From positions 248,001 to 312,000 of the forward strand of contig NZ_JAJDOP010000005.1 of assembly GCF_020595095.1 (NCBI RefSeq): a stretch of 64,000 nt of DNA, read 5' to 3'. The position numbers were made by a program, and so were the translations under genes. Positions within the stretch are counted from its first letter, which is position 1. Each line of letters begins with the position of its first letter. This document shows, piece after piece, positions 19,872-30,373 of the stretch. Below the pieces are notes generated by a model. That model did not search any database and was not told the origin of the DNA. It saw nothing but the letters and a program-made list of their open reading frames with translations. The DNA comes from Microvirga rosea. Lineage in GTDB: Bacteria > Pseudomonadota > Alphaproteobacteria > Rhizobiales > Beijerinckiaceae.

Positions 19872-20490
19872 CGTTTGCACTCCGTGAGCGAGAATGGGAA
19901 GACGAAACGTCTTCCGTGGATGACAGCACTGGCACAACGTATGACGGGGCAAAGCGTTGCCGGTGCTTTTCACATGACCATAGCATGATCATTACGACAG
20001 AAGCTTGACGGTAGAGGATCTCGGACCTCGTTGCGGTTGCCGCCCATGGCCTTACCCACTCCTCTGCTTCCGGCCCCGTCCTGCGGCCCCGGAAGCTGAC
20101 GGCCGCGCAGGTCTCCGCCGCGCTCTCCCTCCCCTGGTCGCCGACGGCGGAACCTCCCGGTTCCGATCCGGAATTTTCAGCCGATGGCCCGGCCCGCCGC
20201 TGTTGGTCGAGTTCATGGGAGGCTTGGAAATCGGCACACGGGAGGGCTGGGCGCCGGCACGGCCGTAACCCCGTGAAGCGGTGCCGGTCGAGAAAAGGAT
20301 CCTTTTCGTCCCAGGCGGGAAGAGCTGGCTCAGCTCTTCCCGATGATGGGCCGCTCCAAGGATCCCCGGAGAGGCGAGGCCCTTTCCGGCCATCCCTGAG
20401 GCACGGCCGGGCCGACGCGTCACCGACTTCCCTTGGCTTTGAGGGGCCGCCCTGCTATGGGGCCACGACAGTTCTTATATTTGCAGTATT
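19872..20490. other. 620-bp intergenic region between dps and lepA, with two palindromes
   Basis: No open frame here has family resemblance, a ribosome site or codon bias beyond what GC-rich DNA gives. It holds a 16-bp perfect palindrome GAAAAGGATCCTTTTC at 20292-20307, and an 11-bp inverted repeat (20316-20326 and 20332-20342, CGGGAAGAGCT with its complement, 5-nt loop). Both may be regulatory or RNA structures. The dps promoter should lie near 19880-20000, and a lepA promoter just before 20491. Confidence 0.5.
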
Positions 20491-22296
20491 ATGACCGCAC
20501 GCACCTTCGACAATATCCGTAACTTCTCCATCGTTGCCCACATCGATCACGGGAAGTCGACGCTTGCCGACCGTCTGATCCAGACGACGGGCGCCCTTAC
20601 CGCCCGGGAAATGACGGAGCAGGTGCTCGACAACATGGATATCGAGCGCGAGCGGGGGATTACCATCAAGGCGCAGACGGTGCGTCTGGAATACATGGCG
20701 CAGGACGGCAAGACCTATGTCCTGAACCTGATGGACACTCCCGGCCACGTGGACTTCGCCTACGAGGTATCCCGGTCGCTCGCCGCCTGTGAAGGCTCGC
20801 TCCTGGTGGTGGACGCCTCCCAGGGCGTGGAAGCCCAGACCCTGGCGAACGTTTATCAGGCCATCGACGCCAATCATGAAATCGTCACCGTCCTCAACAA
20901 GATCGATCTCCCGGCGGCGGATCCGGATCGCATCAAGGAGCAGATCGAGGAAGTGATCGGCATCGATGCCTCCGATGCCGTGCCGATCTCGGCCAAGACG
21001 GGTCTCAATATCGAGGGCGTGCTGGAAGCCATCGTCACCAAGCTCCCGCCTCCGAAGGGAGACGAAGGGGCTCCTTTGAAGGCCCTGCTCGTGGATTCCT
21101 GGTACGACGCTTATCTGGGCGTCGTGGTGCTCGTCCGCATCGTCGATGGCATGCTCAAGAAGGGCATGACGATCAAGATGATCGGGACCGGCGCCACCTA
21201 TGGGGTCGACCGCATCGGCGTGTTCCGTCCCAAGATGCAGGATGTGGCCCAGCTCGGACCGGGCGAGGTCGGCTTCCTGACCGCGTCGATCAAGGAAGTG
21301 GCCGATACCCGCGTGGGCGACACGATCACGGAAGAGCGCAAGCCGACCGCCGAACCCCTGCCGGGCTTCAAGCCGGTTCAGCCTGTGGTGTTCTGCGGCC
21401 TTTTCCCGGTTGATGCCGCCGAGTTCGAGAACCTGCGCGCCGCCATGGGCAGACTGCGCCTGAACGATGCGAGTTTCTCCTTCGAGATGGAAACCTCGGC
21501 TGCGCTCGGGTTCGGTTTCCGCTGCGGCTTTCTGGGGTTGCTTCACCTCGAGATCATTCAGGAGCGTCTCGAACGCGAGTTCAATCTCGACCTCATTTCC
21601 ACGGCGCCGAGCGTCGTTTATCGCCTGCTGATGTCCGACGGGACGATCAGGGAACTTCACAATCCGGCTGACATGCCGGACGTGATGAAGATCGATGCGA
21701 TCGAAGAGCCCTGGATCCGCGCCACCATCCTGACGCCGGACGAATATCTCGGCTCCGTCCTGAAGCTTTGTCAGGACCGGCGCGGCGTTCAGATCGACCT
21801 GAACTACGTGGGCAAGCGCGCCATGGTCGTCTACGACCTGCCGCTCAACGAGGTGGTGTTCGATTTCTACGATCGCCTGAAGTCGATCTCGAAGGGCTAT
21901 GCCTCCTTCGACTATCACATCTCCGATTACCGCGAGGGCGACCTCGTGAAGATGTCGCTTCTCGTCAACGCGGAGCCCGTGGACGCCCTCTCGATGCTGG
22001 TCCACCGCACCCGCGCAGAGAGCCGTGGCCGCGCGATGTGCGAAAAGCTGAAGGACCTCATCCCGCAGCACCTGTTCCAGATCCCGATTCAAGCCGCAAT
22101 CGGCGGCAAGATCATCGCCCGCGAAACAATCCGTGCGCTGCGCAAGGACGTGACCGCCAAGTGCTATGGCGGCGATGCTTCTCGTAAGAGAAAGCTCCTC
22201 GACAAGCAAAAAGAGGGCAAGAAGCGGATGCGGCAGTTCGGCAAGGTCGAGATCCCTCAGGAAGCCTTTATCGCCGCCCTGAAGATGGACAGCTGA
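20491..22296 (+). CDS. lepA: Elongation factor 4 (LepA)
   Basis: Ribosome-associated translational GTPase that can back-translocate ribosomes and assists initiation or biogenesis. The 601 residues match LepA. G-domain motifs are [13 protein letters not shown] (G1), [11 protein letters not shown] (G2), DTPGHVDF (G3) and NKIDLP (G4). The LepA-specific C-terminal domain ends [20 protein letters not shown], diagnostic of the family. The start is [21 protein letters not shown], as in relatives; the ribosome site is weak. Confidence 0.98.
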   Translation: MTARTFDNIRNFSIVAHIDHGKSTLADRLIQTTGALTAREMTEQVLDNMDIERERGITIKAQTVRLEYMAQDGKTYVLNLMDTPGHVDFAYEVSRSLAACEGSLLVVDASQGVEAQTLANVYQAIDANHEIVTVLNKIDLPAADPDRIKEQIEEVIGIDASDAVPISAKTGLNIEGVLEAIVTKLPPPKGDEGAPLKALLVDSWYDAYLGVVVLVRIVDGMLKKGMTIKMIGTGATYGVDRIGVFRPKMQDVAQLGPGEVGFLTASIKEVADTRVGDTITEERKPTAEPLPGFKPVQPVVFCGLFPVDAAEFENLRAAMGRLRLNDASFSFEMETSAALGFGFRCGFLGLLHLEIIQERLEREFNLDLISTAPSVVYRLLMSDGTIRELHNPADMPDVMKIDAIEEPWIRATILTPDEYLGSVLKLCQDRRGVQIDLNYVGKRAMVVYDLPLNEVVFDFYDRLKSISKGYASFDYHISDYREGDLVKMSLLVNAEPVDALSMLVHRTRAESRGRAMCEKLKDLIPQHLFQIPIQAAIGGKIIARETIRALRKDVTAKCYGGDASRKRKLLDKQKEGKKRMRQFGKVEIPQEAFIAALKMDS

Positions 22297-22385
22297 TCAC
22301 CAAGGGTCATTGACACGCGGGAGGACCGCATCGACCATACGGTTCCGGCTGGGGTGCGTCTTTCCCTTTTCGAAGGGAGGGCCCC

Positions 22386-23336
22386 ATGTCGTCTCGCCCA
22401 TCCTCCCTGCCGCAGCCGGACCTTGAAACGGTCTTCCTGACCGATGGCGGTCTCGAAACATCCCTTTTGTTCATCGAGGGGATCGATCTACCGTGTTTCG
22501 CGTCATTTCCGCTCCTTCGCCATGAGTCCGGTCGACAGGTTCTGAAGCGCTACTTCGAACCCTATCTCCAGACGGCCTCGCGGCATGGCGTCGGTTTCAT
22601 TCTCGATACGGCCACGTGGCGGGCCAATCCGGATTGGGGCCGAAAACTCGGCTATACGTCCGAGGACCTTGCGCAGGTCAACCGCCAAGCCGTTGCCTTT
22701 GCAAGGGAGCTCGGCAGGAGCTTCGCTCTTGAAGGCCGATCCCTTCTCATCGACGGAGCCATCGGGCCGCGTGGCGACGGATACCGGGCGGATTATCGCA
22801 TGAGCGCGGAGGAAGCGGAACGCTACCACACCGGCCAGATCGATGCTTTGCGTGACGCAGGTGCGGATATGGTCACCGCTTTCACGATCAACTATGCCGA
22901 AGAGGCGATCGGCATTGCCCGCGCCGCCGCCAAGGCCGCCATCCCGGTGGTGATCTCATTCACGGTCGAAACGGACGGGAAGCTCGCGTCCGGCGAGAGC
23001 CTGCAATCGGCCATCGAGCAAAGCGATCGGGAAACGGGCGGGATACCGGCCTACTACATGATCAATTGCGCTCACCCAACCCACATTGAAAGCATGCTCT
23101 CGGCGGGTGGAAGTTGGGTGCAGCGGATCAGAGGCCTGCGAGCGAATGCGTCCTCAAAAAGCCACGCCCAGCTCGATGAAGCGGAAGAACTCGACTCCGG
23201 CGATCCGACGGAACTCGCGCGTCAGTATCGCGATCTGCGGAACATGCTTCCGCGTCTGTCCGTCCTGGGCGGATGCTGCGGCACCGACCATCGCCATATC
23301 GAGGCGATCTGCGAGGCCTGTCTTCCGCAAGCGTAA
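22386..23336 (+). CDS. Homocysteine S-methyltransferase family protein
   Basis: 316-residue member of the MetH N-terminal/BHMT-like barrel family, zinc-dependent methyl transfer to thiols such as homocysteine. The start of the barrel (FLTDGGLETSLLF) and the zinc ligands are visible: MINCAHP (first Cys, about residue 226) and the C-terminal GGCCGTDHRHI (Cys pair, about 297-298). Methyl donor (S-methylmethionine, betaine or other) cannot be told. It carries no cobalamin domain. A GGAGGG ribosome site precedes the ATG. Confidence 0.88.
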   Translation: MSSRPSSLPQPDLETVFLTDGGLETSLLFIEGIDLPCFASFPLLRHESGRQVLKRYFEPYLQTASRHGVGFILDTATWRANPDWGRKLGYTSEDLAQVNRQAVAFARELGRSFALEGRSLLIDGAIGPRGDGYRADYRMSAEEAERYHTGQIDALRDAGADMVTAFTINYAEEAIGIARAAAKAAIPVVISFTVETDGKLASGESLQSAIEQSDRETGGIPAYYMINCAHPTHIESMLSAGGSWVQRIRGLRANASSKSHAQLDEAEELDSGDPTELARQYRDLRNMLPRLSVLGGCCGTDHRHIEAICEACLPQA

Positions 23337-23345
23337 GCAGCGCCA

Positions 23346-23618
23346 CTATTGGATGATGTCGTAGAGACTGTCGTAACCGCCGAGATCGGATGCGTCGACG
23401 ACGTCTCCGATCGACATCGACAGGAGAACCCTGCCCGAAGGATCGACGACATCAAGGGCCCAACCCTGCAGATCGACATCTGCGGCGTCCTGATGGAGAA
23501 ATGTCTCGCGGATCGCATCGAGAGCCTCGCCATGAGCCTCAAGGAGGCTCGAGACCTCGACGCCGTCATGATCAGCCAAGTAGCTGTCACCATTCGACAG
23601 GTTGAAATAGCAACGCAT
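23346..23618 (-). CDS. DUF6894-type small protein
   Basis: 90 residues, starting MRCYFNLSNGDSYLADHDGV, which matches the DUF6894 pattern (short proteins beginning with M-R-x-[YF]-F-x-[LD] and an acidic 'D-x-x-G' segment) common in Hyphomicrobiales. Function unknown. The start at 23618 excludes an upstream extension that lacks resemblance. It sits 40 bp downstream of another small gene on the same strand. Confidence 0.7.
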   Translation of the reverse strand: MRCYFNLSNGDSYLADHDGVEVSSLLEAHGEALDAIRETFLHQDAADVDLQGWALDVVDPSGRVLLSMSIGDVVDASDLGGYDSLYDIIQ

Positions 23619-23658
23619 TGAAGACCTCGATAAACGACAAAAGTGAAACAGTAAAAAA

Positions 23659-23823
23659 TCAGGAACGCCTATCGGGGGGACGCACCCAAGCAATCATTCG
23701 GCTCATCGCATGCGTGATCGCCTTCTCTCGCCCCCGCATCATGAGCGTCAGCAGCAACATCTGCTCATTCAGGTGGATGCTCTCAAACTGCGAGGCATCC
23801 ATTCTGTCGACGTCTGCGTCCAT
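23659..23823 (-). CDS. Small hypothetical protein (54 aa)
   Basis: 54-residue protein starting MDADVDRMDASQFESIHLNE, mostly helix-forming and ending in basic residues. An AAGGAG ribosome site lies at normal spacing before the ATG at 23823, and it precedes the DUF6894 gene by 40 bp on the same strand, which supports expression as a pair. I do not recognise a family. Confidence 0.5.
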   Translation of the reverse strand: MDADVDRMDASQFESIHLNEQMLLLTLMMRGREKAITHAMSRMIAWVRPPDRRS

Positions 23824-24176
23824 CGCCGTGTCTCCTTCGGCAGTTGGGTAGCGACGTGGAAAGAACCGCCAAGCCAAACTCGGCAATTCAGCGCGCGGAT
23901 TAATCGATTTGACTATGGCGAGATCATGACTGCCCGGGCGAAATAGTCCTATCCTCTTTCGTCATCGCCATACTCCATAATTGTCGTTCCGAGAGTTTCC
24001 CGCAGCACCGGAACCCTCTCCAAGGCGATGAGTTCAATGTTCGAGGGAGCGCATCGATGCTCCCCTTCGGATCCCTTCGGCGGCTCAGGTCGCGAAGGTT
24101 TCAACGAAAATCCTCAAGCCCGGCCTTTGAAGGTCCAGCCATCACCGCAAACCGCCACCGTTCCTGAGGACGCTTC
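23824..24176. other. Intergenic region upstream of the MFS gene
   Basis: 353 bp between the divergent small hypothetical gene and the MFS transporter gene. It presumably holds both promoters. I see no credible gene, strong dyad or RNA here. Confidence 0.5.
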
Positions 24177-25415
24177 ATGCCTACTTCCCTGCGCAACGTG
24201 CTGCCAACATTGTTCGCCCTCCTTCTTGGCTACGGGCTAATGCAGATGGGCAATACGCTCCAAGGCACCCTTTTGAGCGTTCGCGGCGGTATCGAAGGTT
24301 TCTCGCCGACCGCCATCGGTGCCGTGGGCGCCGCATTCTGGGCCGGAATCGTATTCGGGTCATTGTGGGCAGGCACCGTCATTGCAAGGGTCGGCCATAC
24401 CCGGACGTTTGCGGCCCTGGCGGCCGTGGCCGCCTCCACGGCACTCCTGCATCTCCTGGTGGTTCATCCCATCGTGTGGATTGCCGCGCGGGCCCTGACG
24501 GGCTTCTGCTTTGCAGGGTTGTTCATGGTCGTGGAAAGCTGGCTCAACGGTTCCGCGACCGGCCAGACGCGCGGCCAAATCCTCAGCCTCTACGGAATGA
24601 CGGGCCTGATCGCCGGGATCGGCGGGCAGCTCCTCCTGCCGACGGGAAATCCGGCGGGCTTCCGGCTTTTCTGCATCGTCTCCATGATCATCTCCCTCGC
24701 CCTCGTGCCCATTGCCCTTTCACGGGCGACGGCACCGCTCCACGCGTCGGGCGAGGCCAAGATCAATCTGCCAAAACTGTATGTTCAATCTCCCTTCGGG
24801 ATCGTGGCGGCCTTCCTGTGCGGCGTGACAAGCGCATCGTTCTTCTCCCTCGGCCCGCTGTTTGCCCATGAGGCCGGTCTCGATACGACAGGGATTGCGA
24901 TCTTCATGGCCTGCGGCACCCTCGGAGGCTTCGCCATGACATGGCCTCTGGGCTGGGTGTCCGATCGCATGGATCGACGCTTCGTCATTATCGCAGCGGC
25001 CGGAACCGCTGCCGCAATCCTTCTGGCCCTCCTGACCTTCGTCCCCGAGAGTCCGGAGGCCTGGGTGCTGTATCTCTGCGTGGCGATTTTCGGCGGAAGC
25101 GTCATTCCGACCTACAGCATCGTGACGGCTCACGTGAACGACATGGTGGAACCCGGTGAGTTCGTGGCTGCGTCCGGAGGCCTCCTGATCGTGCTCGGAG
25201 CAGGTTCGTCGGCAGGTCCCGTCCTGTCCGGCATGGCGATGTCCGTGTTCGGCCCACGGGGCCTTGCCTATGCAACCATCGTCGCGCAGGTGATCATGGC
25301 CGCCTGGGGCGTCTATCGGATCAGGCAGCGGGCGGCTCCGCAGGACAACCAAAAAGAAGCTTTCGTTCCCGAGCCCACGATCCCGGTGGGCACGGAACTG
25401 GTGCCGAACACCTAG
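24177..25415 (+). CDS. MFS transporter (YcaD-like)
   Basis: 412-residue major facilitator with about 12 membrane segments. Features include the loop motif WAGTVIARVGHTRTF between segments 2 and 3 and ARALTGFCFAGLFMVVESWLNG, which resembles the YcaD/YfcJ-like group of MFS proteins. GAGGA lies 6 nt before the ATG at 24177. The C-terminus is a short hydrophilic tail. Substrate unknown; export of small molecules is the usual guess for this group. Convergent with the SDR gene. Confidence 0.88.
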   Translation: MPTSLRNVLPTLFALLLGYGLMQMGNTLQGTLLSVRGGIEGFSPTAIGAVGAAFWAGIVFGSLWAGTVIARVGHTRTFAALAAVAASTALLHLLVVHPIVWIAARALTGFCFAGLFMVVESWLNGSATGQTRGQILSLYGMTGLIAGIGGQLLLPTGNPAGFRLFCIVSMIISLALVPIALSRATAPLHASGEAKINLPKLYVQSPFGIVAAFLCGVTSASFFSLGPLFAHEAGLDTTGIAIFMACGTLGGFAMTWPLGWVSDRMDRRFVIIAAAGTAAAILLALLTFVPESPEAWVLYLCVAIFGGSVIPTYSIVTAHVNDMVEPGEFVAASGGLLIVLGAGSSAGPVLSGMAMSVFGPRGLAYATIVAQVIMAAWGVYRIRQRAAPQDNQKEAFVPEPTIPVGTELVPNT

Positions 25416-25420
25416 GTGCC

Positions 25421-26203
25421 TCAGACCAGGAGAGACTGACCCCCGTCGATCCAAACCGGCGTTCCGGTGACGTGCCGGGCGCGCTCCGAGACGAGAAAGA
25501 GAACCAGGTCCGCGACTTCGTCGCTGGTCCCGGCCTCACCGCCTGTCAGAGGAATGTCGCCGTCGGGATACTCGGCGGGAACCTGCGCTTCTTGTGTGTT
25601 GCGATGATGGGTATTGTCGGGGATGCGCGTGTCGATCTTGCCGGGACAGATGGCATTCACACGGATCCGGTGCTTGGCGAGTTCCAGCGCCAGCATCTGC
25701 GCCATGGCGACCTGGGCGGCCTTTGTCGCGGAGTAAGCTGTGGCGCCGGCACTGGTGAAGGTCCGCGTGCCATTGATGGAAGCGGTGATGAGAATGGAAC
25801 CGCCACCGGCCTTTTTCAGATGCGGCACCGCGTAATGAAGGGTCAGATAGGTCCCGCGGAGGTTGGTCGCGATCGTCTGGTCCCATTCCTGGGGCTTCAG
25901 ATCGTCGATAGGAGCCCAAACGCCATTGATGCCTGCGTTGGCGAAGACGATATCGAGGCGGCCATAGGCTCCGGTCAAGGCGTCGACAGCGTTGCGCATC
26001 GCCTGTTCGTCGGCGACGTCGGCCACCAACGCCATAGCCTTTCCACCGTGTCTCTCGATCTCCTCGACAGTCTGGCGGACCTCGCTTTCCGTATGACTCA
26101 ACGCACCGACCGCAGCTCCCTCCCGAGCAAGTCGCAGGGCCGCTGCCTTGCCGATCCCCGAGCCTGCTCCGGTAATCAACGCAACCTTTCCTTCGAGCTC
26201 CAT
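25421..26203 (-). CDS. SDR family oxidoreductase
   Basis: Classical short-chain dehydrogenase/reductase, 260 residues. The Rossmann motif is TGAGSGIGKAAA near residue 12, followed by NAGINGVW, the catalytic Ser in LITASING and YSATKAAQ (Tyr-x-x-x-Lys). The final IDGGQSLLV is typical of this group. Cofactor choice and substrate cannot be read. Start at 26203 (MELEGKVALITGAG) is the family start. The arsC-like gene lies 52 bp upstream on the same strand, so they may be cotranscribed. Confidence 0.88.
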   Translation of the reverse strand: MELEGKVALITGAGSGIGKAAALRLAREGAAVGALSHTESEVRQTVEEIERHGGKAMALVADVADEQAMRNAVDALTGAYGRLDIVFANAGINGVWAPIDDLKPQEWDQTIATNLRGTYLTLHYAVPHLKKAGGGSILITASINGTRTFTSAGATAYSATKAAQVAMAQMLALELAKHRIRVNAICPGKIDTRIPDNTHHRNTQEAQVPAEYPDGDIPLTGGEAGTSDEVADLVLFLVSERARHVTGTPVWIDGGQSLLV

Positions 26204-26255
26204 ATGCCTTCTCCGGGTTTGCAATCGGCCAGAAGCGTTTTGCGGAATCCCTTGC

Positions 26256-26684
26256 TTACGCGACTCCCGCGCGCCGGCCCGCGGCATCGATCACGATCTC
26301 GCCGTCTTCCTTGCGGAACTCGCCTTGCTGACTGTCGGGCAGGATCTCGAGAACCGCTTCCGAAGGTCGACACAATCTGACGCCAAGCGGCGTCACGACG
26401 ATCGGCCTGTTGATCAGCACAGGGTGCGCCACCATGGCATCGAGCAGATCGTCCTCGGAGATCGACGGATCGTTGAGGCCGAGCTCGTGAAAGACAGGTT
26501 CCTTCTCACGAATGAGATCACGGGCGGATATTTCCATTCGCCGCATGAGCTGCCGGAGGAGAAGCCGCGTGGGCGGCGTTTTCAGATACTCGACGATGTG
26601 CGGCTCGATACCACCGTTTCGAATAAGACCGATGGTGTTTCGCGAGGTTCCGCAGGCGGGGTTATGATAGACGATCACGTCCAT
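26256..26684 (-). CDS. arsC: Arsenate reductase (glutaredoxin-coupled, ArsC/ArsC-like)
   Basis: 142-residue ArsC-family protein with the thioredoxin-like fold. The active-site Cys is in NPACGTSRNT (Cys-x5-Arg pattern), and the three Arg positions that stabilise arsenate in E. coli ArsC appear plausible, including the NRPIVVTPLGVRLCRPSE region. It would reduce arsenate to arsenite with glutathione/glutaredoxin, but no arsenite pump or ArsR is adjacent, so a Spx/ArsC-like role cannot be excluded. Start MDVIVYHNP at 26684. Confidence 0.85.
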   Translation of the reverse strand: MDVIVYHNPACGTSRNTIGLIRNGGIEPHIVEYLKTPPTRLLLRQLMRRMEISARDLIREKEPVFHELGLNDPSISEDDLLDAMVAHPVLINRPIVVTPLGVRLCRPSEAVLEILPDSQQGEFRKEDGEIVIDAAGRRAGVA

Positions 26685-26761
26685 GGGCAGCATCTCTGGT
26701 GGCGGAGAGGAAGAGCGGTGGCGGAAGCAAACAGGCTTATGACGCTCGGGGCGAATGCCTC

Positions 26762-27412
26762 TTATGGCACCGGGCGCGTGTCATGCCGCGCGCAGGCGCT
26801 TGCGGAGTCAAGTCTCAAGCTTGAAAGGATCTCGGCCACTGTGGCCTCGTAGGTGGAACGGGTTCCGATCTCCGAGAAGGAGAGTTCGAGCAGCCATTCG
26901 TCAGATAGCGCGACAATCACCGTATCGAGAGTGATTTGCCCCGATGCCGCGGGCAAGTTCACGTCGGACCAGGTGGCCGTCCAGCGTTTGATCCCGGGTG
27001 TCAAAGTCGCGAGGGTCGCCGACTGGGCAGGCCGGCCGAAGACTTCCTCGTGATCCCGCTGAAGAAGCGCCGCATCGCGGCTGGCGAGATCGACCTGCGG
27101 CAGATCCTTGACCTCTCCGGCCGGGCGAAAGACCAATTCCACTTCGCCCCCATGGGAAGCCTCCACGACGGCGCGCAACCCGCCTCCCGCCGCGAGGCGC
27201 CATTCATCGGGAAAGGATAGCATCACACAGAGATTGTCGCCGATACGGCCAGTGACCCGAGTCTGTTCCGCCTTGAGATCAAAGCGCACCGCAATGGGAC
27301 CTGGCGCCTTGTCGAGACTCAGGGCCGCATGTCCGGGGGTCGTCGCCAGCATCAGGATGCCGGCGGACAGAAGGCTTTTCAATGGAGCCATCGAACCCAT
27401 TGTGATCCGCAT
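26762..27412 (-). CDS. Hypothetical exported protein
   Basis: 216-residue protein with an N-terminal signal peptide (SLLSAGILMLATTPGHA, cleavage after GHA). The mature part is beta-rich by composition, with no cysteine pair beyond one and no motif I recognise. The start at 27412 is chosen because GGAG lies 6 nt upstream (GGAGCTTTTG then ATG). Divergent from the transglycosylase gene; a 9-bp inverted repeat sits between them. Periplasmic function unknown. Confidence 0.55.
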   Translation of the reverse strand: MRITMGSMAPLKSLLSAGILMLATTPGHAALSLDKAPGPIAVRFDLKAEQTRVTGRIGDNLCVMLSFPDEWRLAAGGGLRAVVEASHGGEVELVFRPAGEVKDLPQVDLASRDAALLQRDHEEVFGRPAQSATLATLTPGIKRWTATWSDVNLPAASGQITLDTVIVALSDEWLLELSFSEIGTRSTYEATVAEILSSLRLDSASACARHDTRPVP

Positions 27413-27494
27413 CAAAAGCTCCACAAACGAAGGGCTTCATCACACAAACGCCGAGCTGAGCCTTTGGTTGCCGCAGATGTCCCCAGATGTCCCC

Positions 27495-27536
27495 TTGAGT
27501 TGCTCCGTTCCGGCCCTAGGTCGCCAAGCAACTCAA
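27495..27536. promoter_or_regulatory. 9-bp inverted repeat and tandem 10-mer in divergent region
   Basis: TTGAGTTGC (27495-27503) and GCAACTCAA (27528-27536) are perfect complements 24 nt apart, just before the transglycosylase ribosome site. Immediately upstream, AGATGTCCCC is repeated in tandem at 27475-27494. Possible operator; no further evidence. Confidence 0.35.
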
Positions 27537-27571
27537 TGAGTGCGAAACTTGGCGAAAGTAGGAGAAACCAG

Positions 27572-28408
27572 ATGTCCGCCCTGATGCGCCTGTCGATCCT
27601 CGCAGTGAGCCTCACGATGGCCGGGGAGGCTTTCGCAGCCACCTGCCGCGACCCGGCGGGTTTTGAAAAATGGCTCGGTGATGTTCGTCAGGAAGCAATC
27701 CAACGGGGAATCTCCGCCAACGCCGTGGATACGAGTCTGGCCGGCGTGACCTTTGATCCGAACGTCATCAGGAAGGACCGCGGCCAGGGGGTCTTCAAAC
27801 AGAGCTTCGAGCAGTTCGCCGGCCGTATGGTCTCTTCCTACCGGCTCAAGACGGGCAGCGCGCTGCTGCGCAAGCATGCCGGTACGCTTGCCAGAATCGA
27901 ACAGCAGTTCGGCGTTCCGGGCCCTGTCCTTGTGGCGATCTGGGGCCTTGAAAGCGACTTCGGAGCCGTGAAAGGAAACATGGCGACCATCCGTTCCGTC
28001 GCCACGCTCGCTTACGATTGCAGGCGCACGGAGATGTTCCAGTCCCACCTGTTCGACGCCCTGCGCATCGTGGAGCGTGGCGATCTCAGCCCAGGGGAAA
28101 TGCGCGGCGCATGGGCCGGCGAATTGGGACAAACCCAGTTCATGCCCTCATCCTATGTGAAATACGCCATCGACTTTGACGGCGATGGGCGGGCCGATCT
28201 CCTCCACAGCCCGGCGGACGTGCTGGCATCAACCGCCAACTACCTCAAGGGCCACGGCTGGGTGCGCGGAGCGGACTGGTCGCCCGGCTCGCCCAATTTC
28301 GAAGCCCTGAAGCAGTGGAACAAGTCCCAGGTCTATTCGCAGACTGTGGCCTATTTCGCATCGAAGCTCGCCGGACGGGACACGTCGGCCGACAATATCG
28401 GCCAGTAA
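27572..28408 (+). CDS. Lytic murein transglycosylase (MltB-like)
   Basis: 278-residue exported soluble lytic transglycosylase of the MltB/SLT-2 type, cleaving peptidoglycan glycan strands with anhydro-muropeptide release. The signal peptide is MSALMRLSILAVSLTMAGEAFA. The catalytic Glu is in LVAIWGLESDFG, and the MltB-type AGELGQTQFMPSSYVKYAIDFDGDG follows (given here only as a landmark near residues 190-210). It lacks the extra C-terminal peptidoglycan-binding domain seen in some relatives. Start at 27572 is supported by AGGAGA; an earlier ATG at 27536 has no such site. Confidence 0.9.
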   Translation: MSALMRLSILAVSLTMAGEAFAATCRDPAGFEKWLGDVRQEAIQRGISANAVDTSLAGVTFDPNVIRKDRGQGVFKQSFEQFAGRMVSSYRLKTGSALLRKHAGTLARIEQQFGVPGPVLVAIWGLESDFGAVKGNMATIRSVATLAYDCRRTEMFQSHLFDALRIVERGDLSPGEMRGAWAGELGQTQFMPSSYVKYAIDFDGDGRADLLHSPADVLASTANYLKGHGWVRGADWSPGSPNFEALKQWNKSQVYSQTVAYFASKLAGRDTSADNIGQ

Positions 28409-28419
28409 GAGACCGGGAA

Positions 28420-28447
28420 GGGACAGGCGCCGCGATGCGCCTGTCCC
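28420..28447. terminator. Hairpin between convergent genes
   Basis: GGGACAGGCGC (28420-28430) and GCGCCTGTCCC (28437-28447) form a perfect 11-bp stem with a 6-nt loop between the convergent transglycosylase and TRAP genes. The T-tract is poor, so strength is uncertain. Confidence 0.7.
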
Positions 28448-28456
28448 CTCGTTCGT

Positions 28457-29596
<1,140 letters not shown>

Positions 29597-29743
29597 TCAA
29601 AAACATGTCGGAAAACGTACCGGTTCGATTTGGGGCCTGTCATAACGACCTTGGCGAAAGGATGCATGCCCCCGTGAAGCAGGGACTTCATGCGCTGAGC
29701 GCATGCGGGCGTTGATGAAGGGTCTGATGAAGGAACGGCGGGC

Positions 29744-29926
29744 TCAGAAGAGGAGTTCGCCGGCGCTCCACGCCAACAGCAGCAGGATGATGAAAACAGC
29801 CAGAAAGAGGCCAAAAAGGAGCTTTGAAATTGTTTTCGCGCCGGATGCGACGCCCGTGAAGCCCAAGGCGCCTGCCACAAGGGAGATCACGAGAAAGATC
29901 AGGGCCCATTTGAGCATTGCCGACAC
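29744..29926 (-). CDS. DUF1328 (YtjA-like) small membrane protein
   Basis: 60 residues, almost all hydrophobic, with two membrane segments (MLKWALIFLVISLVAGALGF and the KLLFGLFLAVFIILLLLA region). This is the DUF1328/UPF0391 family of stress-related small membrane proteins. GGAGGG precedes the ATG. Function unknown. It is a single-gene unit near the response regulator gene. Confidence 0.85.
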   Translation of the reverse strand: MSAMLKWALIFLVISLVAGALGFTGVASGAKTISKLLFGLFLAVFIILLLLAWSAGELLF

Positions 29927-30016
29927 CCTCCGGAAAATGGTCGCTCCGCAGACATAAAGTCCGCAGGTCCTTCAGGTTCCCTCCCCGTCAACACGGAGAG
30001 AATCTTGCGTAAAGTT

Positions 30017-30373
30017 TTACCCGAGGACCTTCTCCACGGCGTCGAGCACGGCCGCGATCCGGAAGGGCTTGCGCAGGAAGGCCTGATACCCGGAGCAACG
30101 CTGCGCCACGGTCTCCTCGGGCAGGGAACTCATGAAGATGACAGGGATGCCCGCCGTTCCGGGATTTGCCTTGAGAGCCGCGAAGGTCGAAGGCCCATCC
30201 AGGATCGGCATCATGAAATCAAGCATGATGAGATCGGCCGGCCATTCCGCCAATCGTTCGAGCCCCTGCTTGCCGTTGTTGGCGACGATCACCCGGAACC
30301 CTTCGTCTCCGAGAAGCGCGTCCAGAACTTCGGCAATCGCCCACTCATCATCAACAACAAGGATCGTCTTCAC
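30017..30373 (-). CDS. Single-domain response regulator (CheY-like)
   Basis: 118-residue receiver domain with no output domain. The acidic pocket is VVDDEWAIAEVL (residues 7-8), the phospho-acceptor Asp is in LIMLDFMMPILDG (about residue 52), and the conserved Lys is in FLRKPF near the C-terminus. The GTG start overlaps the stop of the KaiC-like gene (GTGA), so the two are coupled. It probably receives phosphate from the kinase two genes upstream. Confidence 0.92.
   Translation of the reverse strand: MKTILVVDDEWAIAEVLDALLGDEGFRVIVANNGKQGLERLAEWPADLIMLDFMMPILDGPSTFAALKANPGTAGIPVIFMSSLPEETVAQRCSGYQAFLRKPFRIAAVLDAVEKVLG

Noticed and set aside
20455..22209. Long minus-strand open frame opposite lepA
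   Set aside because: Shadow of a perfectly conserved lepA; no ribosome site or family resemblance.
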